In this document: positions 1 to 5,186 of the stretch, one piece after another | Layout of the letters: every line of letters starts with the position of its first letter | How positions within the stretch are numbered: position 1 is the stretch's first letter | Origin: Sulfuriferula sp. | Lineage (GTDB): Bacteria > Pseudomonadota > Gammaproteobacteria > Burkholderiales > Sulfuriferulaceae | Direction: 5' to 3' | DNA: 5,186 nucleotides | Assembly (NCBI GenBank): GCA_027311185.1 | Contig: DAICZK010000109.1 | Coordinates: 1 to 5,186 of the forward strand | Position numbers and translations under genes: made by a program | Notes under the pieces: generated by a model | Seen by the model: only the letters and a program-made list of their open reading frames with translations | Database searches by the model: none | What the model was told of the DNA's origin: nothing

Positions 1-440
1 GTGTGAGCCGGTGCCGAATGCAAGTCCGGGATCGAGATGCAAATTGATGGCATGTTCATCGGGCGCCTCGTGCCAGCTCTGTACTATCCAAAGCCGCTGA
101 GATATGCGGATCGTGCGAACTCTGCCTGGGTCAGTCGTACCCAGTCCTGTTCCGCGACAGGCACTATCGTATATCCGGCTAACGGGTAATTTACTTCCGC
201 CGCAGCGGCGATCAACAACACTGCGACGTCGGCGTCCTGCTCGAACAGGCAGACGACGTGATTATCGCGCCACAAAGTATCCGTAGGCATGCCGGGCTCG
301 CCGAATACCGGCGTCTCGTCGCTGGTGCCCGCCGCAGCATCTTCGATGCTGACGGCAAGCGCTCCCAGCGCCATCAATGCGTCAGATAACGACTCGGCTT
401 CCTGCGCGGTAGCAGGCAGGGTGACGGATTGCCAGGGCAT
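1..440 (-). CDS. prmA: Ribosomal protein L11 methyltransferase, 5' part, frameshifted and cut by the window edge
   Basis: PrmA uses S-adenosylmethionine to methylate lysines and the N-terminal amine of ribosomal protein L11 in the cytoplasm. From ATG at 440 the protein starts MPWQSVTL and shows the N-terminal L11-recognition domain style of the family ([17 protein letters not shown], then PVFGEPG, LWRDN, and [12 protein letters not shown] near residues 97-108). This frame ends at a TAG at 86-84, after 118 codons. The family sequence then continues in another frame from about 117 to 1: [19 protein letters not shown], then [16 protein letters not shown], which is the start of the SAM-binding methyltransferase fold. 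Inserting one C near 113 joins the halves as F-A-P-I-R-I-S, with the proline usual at that site. The full family protein is about 290-300 residues, so roughly half is outside the window. It sits 57 nt after accC, a common placement. The identity is firm. Whether the gene is functional depends on whether the deletion is real. Confidence 0.9.
108..119 (-). other. prmA: Apparent 1-nt deletion (frameshift site) in prmA
   Basis: On the coding strand this stretch reads TTCGCACGATCC. Upstream codons match PrmA in one frame and downstream codons match it in the frame one base earlier. One extra C beside position 113 gives TTC GCA CCG ATC C, encoding F-A-P-I, which lines up with F-H-P-M in E. coli PrmA without gaps. 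I see no X-XXY-YYZ slippery heptamer here, so programmed frameshifting is unlikely. A lost C from a CC pair, by mutation or by base-calling error, is the simplest explanation. Confidence 0.8.
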
Positions 441-444
441 GGCT

Positions 445-477
445 CTAGCGGAAGCGACGAATAAACACGGTAAACAT
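445..477 (-). other. Possible 10-codon upstream mini-ORF in the accC-prmA gap
   Basis: Between the accC stop (498) and the prmA ATG (440) there is ATG at 477-475 followed by nine sense codons and a TAG at 447-445, encoding MFTVFIRRFR. An AGGAG at 494-490 lies 12 nt upstream, longer than the ideal spacing. The mini-ORF stops 4 nt before the prmA start, and prmA has no clear Shine-Dalgarno of its own. A ribosome ending here could reinitiate at prmA. It may equally be chance, since such short frames are common. Confidence 0.25.
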
Positions 478-497
478 GGCGAAAAAACGCTCCTAAG

Positions 498-1850
498 TTA
501 TTTGGGAATGGGCTTGGTCAGCTTTTGTTCAAGGTAATGAATACTCGTCCCCCCCTGAATAAAATTCTGGTCCTGCATCAAGTCTTGGTGCAGGGCAATG
601 TTAGTGTTCACTCCCTCGACTATCATTTCCATCAGCGCAGTGCGCATGCGAGCGATGGCCTGTTCTCGCGTCGCCCCGTAGGCCAGCAGTTTGCCTATCA
701 TGGAGTCGTAATGCGATGGCACCCAGTAATTCTGATAAACGTGCGAGTCGACGCGTATGCCGGGTCCGCCGGGCGCATGATAGGCCGTGATGCGCCCCGG
801 CGATGGCATGAATGTGTACGGATGTTCGGCGTTGATCCGGCATTCGATGGCGTGTCCGCGAAGTACGATATCTTTTTGTTTGTAATGGAGCGGACTACCT
901 GCCGCGATATGGATTTGTTCCTGTACGATGTCGACGCCGGTGACGAGTTCGGTGACCGGGTGTTCAACCTGGACGCGGGTATTCATTTCGATAAAGAAAA
1001 ACTCGCCGTCCTCATACAAGAACTCAAAGGTACCGGCGCCGCGATAGCCTATCTTTCGGCACGCCGCAGCGCAACGTTCGCCGATCTTGTCGCGTAGTTT
1101 GGAATCGAGACCGGGGGCAGGAGCCTCTTCCAGAATCTTTTGGTGCCGACGCTGCATCGAGCAGTCGCGCTCACCGAGGTGGATGGCGTTGCCTTGCGAA
1201 TCGGCGAGAACCTGGATTTCGATGTGACGCGGTTTTTGCAGATAGCGTTCGATGTAAACGACGGGATTGCTGAATGCAGACTGCGCTTCTGCCTGAGTCA
1301 TGGCAACGGCGTTCAGTAGCGCACCGTCGCTGTGTACCACGCGCATGCCGCGCCCGCCGCCGCCACCCGCCGCCTTGATAATGATAGGATAGCCGACCTC
1401 CTTGGCGATACGCCGGATTTCCTCGGGGTCGTCCGGCAGCGCGCCTTCGGAGCCCGGAACACAGGGAACGCCAGATGTCTTCATCGCGTTTTTGGCCGAT
1501 ACCTTGTCGCCCATCAAACGGATGGTGTCGGGCCGTGGGCCGATAAAAACAAAGCCAGATGATTCGACCCGCTCCGCAAAATCGGCATTTTCGGACAGGA
1601 ATCCGTATCCGGGGTGTATCGCCTCGGCGTCGGTAAGCTCGGCCGCGCTGATTATGGCCGGCACGTTCAGATAACTTAGCGCAGATGCAGCTGGACCGAT
1701 GCAGACAGACTCGTCGGCGAGCTTGACGTACTTGGCCTCGCGGTCGGCCTCGGAGTGAACCGCGACGGTCTTGATCCCCATCTCCCGGCAAGCGCGCTGG
1801 ATGCGCAAGGCAATCTCGCCACGGTTTGCGATAAGAATTTTTTCAAACAT
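498..1850 (-). CDS. accC: Acetyl-CoA carboxylase, biotin carboxylase subunit
   Basis: AccC carboxylates the biotin on AccB using ATP and bicarbonate, the first half-reaction of acetyl-CoA carboxylase, which makes malonyl-CoA for fatty acid synthesis in the cytoplasm. The 450-residue protein is close to the 449 of E. coli and has the order N-terminal pre-ATP-grasp domain ([16 protein letters not shown]), ATP-grasp domain and C-terminal biotin carboxylase domain. Key residues fall at the E. coli numbers: K116, K159, the glycine-rich loop at 162-169 (GGGGGRGM), H209, C230, K238, E276, E288, N290, R292, E296 ([12 protein letters not shown]) and R338. The frame is open further upstream to an ATG at 1928, but that would overlap accB by 53 nt and add 26 residues absent from the family, so the MFEK start at 1850 is preferred. 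It follows accB by 25 nt, and I see no good Shine-Dalgarno in that gap, which suggests coupling to accB translation. The enzyme looks intact. Confidence 0.98.
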   Translation of the reverse strand: MFEKILIANRGEIALRIQRACREMGIKTVAVHSEADREAKYVKLADESVCIGPAASALSYLNVPAIISAAELTDAEAIHPGYGFLSENADFAERVESSGFVFIGPRPDTIRLMGDKVSAKNAMKTSGVPCVPGSEGALPDDPEEIRRIAKEVGYPIIIKAAGGGGGRGMRVVHSDGALLNAVAMTQAEAQSAFSNPVVYIERYLQKPRHIEIQVLADSQGNAIHLGERDCSMQRRHQKILEEAPAPGLDSKLRDKIGERCAAACRKIGYRGAGTFEFLYEDGEFFFIEMNTRVQVEHPVTELVTGVDIVQEQIHIAAGSPLHYKQKDIVLRGHAIECRINAEHPYTFMPSPGRITAYHAPGGPGIRVDSHVYQNYWVPSHYDSMIGKLLAYGATREQAIARMRTALMEMIVEGVNTNIALHQDLMQDQNFIQGGTSIHYLEQKLTKPIPK

Positions 1851-1875
1851 GAGTGGTCTGCGCGTAGAAAGTGGA

Positions 1876-2331
1876 TTAGCCGATAATGAACAAAGGTTCG
1901 CCGTATTCGACGGGTTGGCCGTTCTCAACCAGAATTGCTTTAACCACCCCGGTATGGTCGGATTCGATCTCGTTTAACAGCTTCATTGCTTCAATAATGC
2001 ACAAAGTGTCGCCCGCTGTGACGCTCTGGCCCACTTCGACAAAGGACTTGGCGCCGGGCGATGCTGCGCGATAAAAGGTACCAACCATCGGTGATTTGGT
2101 GATATGGCCCTCGGTGGCTGGATCTATGTTGGGGTTGATGGCTGGCGTTGCGCTGGGCACCGGACTCACCATTGGCATCTGCATCGGCATGGAACCCATG
2201 TAAAAAGGTTGAGCCTGATTGGTCACCGCCCGCGCGATGCGAACTCTTTCTTCGCCCTCGGTGATTTCAAGTTCGGCAATGCCGGATTCCTCGACGAGGT
2301 CTATGAGCTTTTTGAGTTTTCTCAGGTCCAT
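1876..2331 (-). CDS. accB: Acetyl-CoA carboxylase, biotin carboxyl carrier protein (BCCP)
   Basis: AccB carries the biotin that AccC carboxylates and delivers the carboxyl group to the AccA/AccD carboxyltransferase, neither of which is in this window. The 151-residue product (E. coli: 156) starts [18 protein letters not shown], a conserved N-terminal helix. A flexible Met/Pro/Ala-rich linker follows at about 40-72 (with MPMQMPM), then the biotinyl-lipoyl domain from about 75 to 151. The biotinylation site is EAMK with K117 as the acceptor lysine. The next residues are LLNEIE, where many homologues have LMNEIE. The bacterial BCCP thumb is present near 90-101 ([12 protein letters not shown]). 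The frame is open upstream to an ATG at 2409, but that overlaps the aroQ 3' end and adds 26 non-family residues, so the MDLRK start at 2331 is chosen. It begins 5 nt after the aroQ stop and is followed closely by accC, its catalytic partner. Confidence 0.98.
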   Translation of the reverse strand: MDLRKLKKLIDLVEESGIAELEITEGEERVRIARAVTNQAQPFYMGSMPMQMPMVSPVPSATPAINPNIDPATEGHITKSPMVGTFYRAASPGAKSFVEVGQSVTAGDTLCIIEAMKLLNEIESDHTGVVKAILVENGQPVEYGEPLFIIG

Positions 2332-2336
2332 GATTT

Positions 2337-2810
2337 TCAAGCCTTGTGGGTATGTTGGGTTAGCACGTATTCGAGCGCAAGCTCGTAGCTCCGCGCTCCA
2401 AGTCCGCACACGACTCCGGCCGCCAGATCGCTGAAATACGAGTGGTGGCGAAAGGGTTCGCGAGCATATACATTGGAAAGATGGATTTCTATGTAGGGAA
2501 TTGCGACCGCCGCAAGGGCGTCGCGTAGCGCAACGCTGGTATGGGTAAAGGCCGCCGGATTAATAAGAATAAAGTCTATATTCCGGTAGGCCGCATGAAC
2601 CTGTTCGATCAACGCGGCCTCGCTATTGCTTTGGAAGTCCGTCAAGCGCGCGTTGGCTGCCGCTGCCTGCACGTGCAGCTGCCGATTGATTTCGGCGAGC
2701 GTGCTGTTGCCGTAGTGCACGGGTTCGCGCACCCCCAGCATATTCAGGTTAGGGCCGTGCAGCACAAGGACGCGCAATGGGCTGACCGGATCGGAGGCAG
2801 GATAATTCAT
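2337..2810 (-). CDS. aroQ: 3-dehydroquinate dehydratase, type II
   Basis: This cytoplasmic enzyme converts 3-dehydroquinate to 3-dehydroshikimate, the third step of the shikimate pathway to aromatic amino acids and folate. Type II enzymes are small homododecamers unrelated to the type I AroD fold. At 157 residues the length is slightly above the usual 140-150, the excess being about ten residues at the N terminus. Active-site positions that line up with the M. tuberculosis enzyme are all present: N21 (HGPNLNMLG), R28 (REP loop), Y33 (catalytic tyrosine, HYG), N84, H90 ([16 protein letters not shown]), E108 and H110 ([15 protein letters not shown]), R117 and R121. The C-terminal [11 protein letters not shown] segment is also typical. 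The ATG at 2810 is the natural start; no strong Shine-Dalgarno precedes it. The gene lies 66 nt after tlpA and 5 nt before accB. The aroQ-accB-accC order is common in proteobacteria. The gene looks intact. Confidence 0.97.
   Translation of the reverse strand: MNYPASDPVSPLRVLVLHGPNLNMLGVREPVHYGNSTLAEINRQLHVQAAAANARLTDFQSNSEAALIEQVHAAYRNIDFILINPAAFTHTSVALRDALAAVAIPYIEIHLSNVYAREPFRHHSYFSDLAAGVVCGLGARSYELALEYVLTQHTHKA
2342..2345 (-). promoter_or_regulatory. accB: Probable ribosome binding site of accB inside the aroQ 3' end
   Basis: AAGG on the coding strand lies 10 nt before the accB ATG at 2331, within the last aroQ codons (CAC AAG GCT TGA). It supports the 2331 start and close coupling of aroQ and accB translation. 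The match is short, so this is only moderately supported. Confidence 0.4.
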
Positions 2811-2876
2811 AGGCGCAAGTTTGCCGAAATTAGGCGGTAATGTCCAGACGTTTAGCGAAATTCCGTGAATGGGCTT
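2811..2876. other. 66-nt gap between tlpA and aroQ
   Basis: This is the longest gap in the window. On the coding (minus) strand I see no hairpin followed by a T-run, so there is no convincing terminator after tlpA. I also see no strong promoter or ribosome binding site for aroQ. A weak TGGACA and CAAACT pair 17 nt apart is present but not convincing. It remains open whether the dsbD-tlpA and aroQ-accBC groups form one transcript or two. Confidence 0.5.
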
Positions 2877-3404
2877 TTAATGTTTTTGTAATAATGGCGT
2901 AATCAAATTGGCGAGTTCCTGCTCCGTAGTGCCGCCCAAGCCCGCGGCGACCACTCGCCCGGCGCGGTCGATAACGACCGTGTATGGCAAGCCGCCAGAA
3001 TAATTACCGCTGGCGCGCGCGAGCGCCATGGCCTCCAGATCGCTGGTCAATATCGGATAATTGATTCCGGCCTGATTCGCGTAGGCCTGCGCCGCCGCCT
3101 TATCTTCGATGGCTATGCCGATAAACTGCAAACCCTGAGTGCCGTATTGCTTTTGCAGCCGGATAAAACCGGGGATTTCCTGGCGGCAGGGAGAGCACCA
3201 GCTGGCCCAGAAGTTGACAACCAGCAGTTTTCCGCGCCATTGGCTCAACGGCTGTCGCACGCCTGTGAAATCGGGCAGTTGCGCGCGAAAAATGGCGTCA
3301 GACGAAACGGCTTTAGGGCGCGGCGTGACAAATAGCTGATAACCGGAGTAAACCAGGCTCAGGACGATGACTGCTGCAATTAGCCAAGACGTTCTTTTGA
3401 TCAT
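2877..3404 (-). CDS. tlpA: TlpA/ResA-family membrane-anchored thiol-disulfide oxidoreductase
   Basis: This is a periplasmic thioredoxin-fold protein of the TlpA/ResA/CcmG group, which reduces disulfides, often in apocytochrome c or copper-binding assembly factors. The 175-residue protein has one N-terminal membrane segment (about 7-26), with basic residues before it and no clear cleavage site, so it is probably an anchor. The thioredoxin domain follows: LPDFTG near 43-48, the active site WASWCSPC with C70 and C73, and the cis-proline loop GLPYTVVID with P140. Such residues fit a reducing oxidoreductase kept active by DsbD. The ATG at 3404 overlaps the dsbD stop as ATGA; no clear Shine-Dalgarno precedes it, so translation is probably coupled to dsbD. 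The client protein cannot be told from sequence. CcmG/DsbE is an alternative name, but no other cytochrome c maturation genes are in the window, so the general TlpA-like label is safer. Confidence 0.88.
   Translation of the reverse strand: MIKRTSWLIAAVIVLSLVYSGYQLFVTPRPKAVSSDAIFRAQLPDFTGVRQPLSQWRGKLLVVNFWASWCSPCRQEIPGFIRLQKQYGTQGLQFIGIAIEDKAAAQAYANQAGINYPILTSDLEAMALARASGNYSGGLPYTVVIDRAGRVVAAGLGGTTEQELANLITPLLQKH
3401..3404 (-). other. ATGA stop/start overlap joining dsbD and tlpA
   Basis: The tlpA ATG (3404-3402) and the dsbD TGA (3403-3401) share four bases, ATGA. With no recognisable Shine-Dalgarno just upstream (the sequence there encodes the NNSLNP end of DsbD), termination-reinitiation is the likely way tlpA is translated. 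Confidence 0.85.
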
Positions 3405-5179
3405 GGGTTTAGGCTATTATTCAGTGCGTGAGAAAATTGATCGGGGGTCTGGTAGCCGATGAGGTGTTCGGTTATTTCCCGACCCCGGCCATCGAAAAAA
3501 ATCACCGCTGGGGGCCCGAATACGCCAAAACGCTTTCTTAGCGCATCGTCGTCAGGCGTATTGCCGGTAATGTCGGCCTGCAATAGCGTCATGTTTTCGA
3601 GGCGCTGCCGGATTGCCGGATCGTTAAAGGTAGCGTGTTCCATTTCCTTGCACGATATGCACCAGTCTGCGTAGAAATCCAGCATTACCGGTTTGCCGCC
3701 TGCCTGCGCGATTTTCGCGTTGAGCTGCGCCAGCGTGTGCACGGACTGGAACGTAAGCGGTGCGACGCTCGTTTCACGCGCGCCTGCGGAATTGAAAATC
3801 GCCAGCGGCTGCAACACATCCCGGCCGCCCGCGAGCATGCCGAGCAACAGCGCGATGCCGGCGACGAGCAGCATCATTGCCAGGCCTTTCCACAAGCGCT
3901 GCCAGCTTGACGCGGTATGAGCCAGCGGGTCAAGCGCGCGCCAGTAAATCGCCGACAGGATCAGCAGCGCGGACCAAAGCAGCATTTGCGTGCCGATTCC
4001 TATCAAGGGGGTGATAAGCCAGATCGCGACGCCCAGCATCAAGACGCCGAAAAAGTGTTTGATCACATTCATCCAGCCGCCCGCTCTTGGCAACAGCGCG
4101 CCCGCCGACAGGCCCAGTAACAGTAATGGCACGCCCATGCCGATGGCGAGCGAGAACAAAGCCCAGCCGCCGAGAGCGACGTTGCCGGTCTGCGCGATAT
4201 ATGCCAGCGCAGCAGCCAGCGGCGGGGCGACGCAGGGGCCGATGATGAGCGACGACAACACCCCCATGATGAAGACGCCGACGAGATTGCCGCCCTTGAT
4301 CCGGTTGCTTGCATCGGAAAATTTGCTTTGTATGAAACTGGGCAATTGCAACTCGAACAAACCGAACATGGAAAGCGCCAGCGCGACAAAGACCGCCGCG
4401 CCGACGGACAGGGCGACAGGGTTCTGCAGGGTATTGGAGATCAGCGTGCCCGACAGCGCCGCCGCCACGCCGACTAATGCGTAAGTGATCGCCATGCCTA
4501 GCACATAAGAGAGAGACAACATAAAGCTGGACAAGCGCGTGACCTGGCGTTGACCGGCGATAATGCCGGACAGAATCGGGATCATCGGAAACACGCAAGG
4601 AGTCAGCGCCAGCAACAGTCCGGCGCCGAAAAAAGTCGCGATGACGACCCAGAAACGCCCGCCCAGCAAAGCGCGCTCGATTTTGTCGACGTGACTCGCC
4701 ACAGCCGCGACGGGGCCGCCCGGCGCAGCAGCGTCGGTCGCGCCCGGTCCGATGGCGATGACGCGCTTTTGCGGCGGATAACAGATGCCCATCTCGCTGC
4801 AACCCTGGTAACTGGCGGCGACCTGCACCGTTTCGTCAGGGCGTAGCGGGCGATTGAGTCGCAGGGTGACAGTAAAGTCGTGCGGGTAAATGCTCATTTC
4901 GCCGAAATTCGGGTCTGACTTGGTTTGCGCGGCGGGTAACACAGTGTTGGCGATTTTGAGGTTAGCCGGGCTCTGAATGACAAAATGCAGTTTGTCGCGA
5001 TACAGGTAGTACTGCGGCGCTATCGTAAAATGAGCCTCAATGACATCCGGCCCGGCGCGCGAGAGGTCAAGCCGAAAGGCCTGCTCCGGCGATAAAAAAG
5101 TGGTCGCGCCAGGGGCTGCGCCGGCAATCCAACAAGCGGAGGCCCACGCCGGCCTTAAAATTCCGGTCCAGGCCCTCAT
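3401..5179 (-). CDS. dsbD: Thiol:disulfide interchange protein DsbD
   Basis: DsbD passes electrons from cytoplasmic thioredoxin through the inner membrane to periplasmic partners such as DsbC and CcmG/TlpA-type proteins. The 592-residue product (E. coli: about 565) has all three domains and all six catalytic cysteines. The periplasmic alpha domain (about 28-145) has C127 and C133 in YQGCSEMGICYPP. The beta domain has about eight membrane segments (175-451) with C195 (LTPCVFPMIP) and C316 (GPCVAPPL). The C-terminal thioredoxin-like gamma domain (about 470-592) has C507 and C510 in YADWCISCKEME. The N terminus resembles a weak, tryptophan-rich signal peptide ending near residue 21-25. The ATG at 5179 is 7 nt from the window edge, its upstream sequence (ATTTGAG) is a poor ribosome site, and the frame stays open to the edge, so the true start may lie further upstream. 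The downstream neighbour tlpA is a plausible client. Confidence 0.96.
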   Translation of the reverse strand: MRAWTGILRPAWASACWIAGAAPGATTFLSPEQAFRLDLSRAGPDVIEAHFTIAPQYYLYRDKLHFVIQSPANLKIANTVLPAAQTKSDPNFGEMSIYPHDFTVTLRLNRPLRPDETVQVAASYQGCSEMGICYPPQKRVIAIGPGATDAAAPGGPVAAVASHVDKIERALLGGRFWVVIATFFGAGLLLALTPCVFPMIPILSGIIAGQRQVTRLSSFMLSLSYVLGMAITYALVGVAAALSGTLISNTLQNPVALSVGAAVFVALALSMFGLFELQLPSFIQSKFSDASNRIKGGNLVGVFIMGVLSSLIIGPCVAPPLAAALAYIAQTGNVALGGWALFSLAIGMGVPLLLLGLSAGALLPRAGGWMNVIKHFFGVLMLGVAIWLITPLIGIGTQMLLWSALLILSAIYWRALDPLAHTASSWQRLWKGLAMMLLVAGIALLLGMLAGGRDVLQPLAIFNSAGARETSVAPLTFQSVHTLAQLNAKIAQAGGKPVMLDFYADWCISCKEMEHATFNDPAIRQRLENMTLLQADITGNTPDDDALRKRFGVFGPPAVIFFDGRGREITEHLIGYQTPDQFSHALNNSLNP

Positions 5180-5186
5180 CTCAAAT

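Noticed and set aside
108..119. Programmed ribosomal frameshift in prmA
   Set aside because: No slippery heptamer or evident stimulatory structure is seen, and PrmA is not known to use recoding; a one-base deletion explains the data more simply.
525..1097. 190-codon open frame on the plus strand
   Set aside because: It lies entirely opposite accC, whose product matches biotin carboxylase residue by residue. The plus-strand translation has no recognisable motif and is a shadow of GC-biased codon use.
1850..1928. Upstream ATG at 1928 giving a 476-residue AccC
   Set aside because: The extra 26 residues are the accB 3' end read in another frame and do not occur in the family; [12 protein letters not shown] at 1850 is the standard N terminus.
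2331..2409. Upstream ATG at 2409 giving a 177-residue AccB
   Set aside because: The extension overlaps aroQ and precedes the conserved [10 protein letters not shown] start; an AAGG near 2331 also supports the shorter form.
2818..2846. Possible promoter before aroQ: TGGACA and CAAACT with 17-nt spacing on the minus strand
   Set aside because: The -10 element matches only three of six consensus bases, and transcription would start almost at the ATG. The match is too weak to call.
3930..4802. 290-codon alternative minus-strand frame and several plus-strand frames
   Set aside because: They overlap the membrane domain of dsbD in other frames. The alternative translation is rich in Arg and low in order, as expected of a shifted reading of a GC-rich gene.

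Overview
This window is an ordinary piece of proteobacterial core genome. All six genes lie on the minus strand. In transcription order (right to left) they are dsbD, a tlpA/resA-like thioredoxin gene, aroQ, accB, accC and the 5' part of prmA, which runs off the left edge. The gene order and protein motifs (type II dehydroquinase beside accBC, prmA after accC, dsbD-tlpA ahead of them) fit a betaproteobacterium, perhaps a Nitrosomonadales/Gallionellales-type lineage. That placement is inferred from gene order and protein style, not from a search.

Right part (about 2877-5179): a thiol-disulfide module. DsbD carries reducing power from cytoplasmic thioredoxin across the inner membrane. The membrane-anchored TlpA-like protein is a likely recipient. 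The dsbD stop and tlpA start share an ATGA, so the two are probably translationally coupled. Middle (1876-2810): aroQ (third step of the shikimate pathway) lies 66 nt after tlpA and is followed after only 5 nt by accB, the biotin carrier of acetyl-CoA carboxylase. Left part (1-1850): accC, the biotin carboxylase, lies 25 nt after accB. prmA, the ribosomal protein L11 methyltransferase, lies 57 nt after accC.

The most notable observation is that prmA is broken as written. Its frame stops after 118 codons, but the conserved PrmA sequence continues in another frame right up to the window edge. Restoring one C near position 113 rebuilds a continuous protein, including a family-conserved proline. 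This is either a sequencing or assembly error or a real frameshift mutation. A smaller curiosity is a 10-codon mini-ORF with its own AGGAG just before prmA, which itself lacks a clear ribosome binding site. I found no RNA genes, mobile elements, CRISPR arrays or long repeats, and nothing that looks like an undescribed system. Every gap between genes is under 70 nt, and about 95% of the window is coding.
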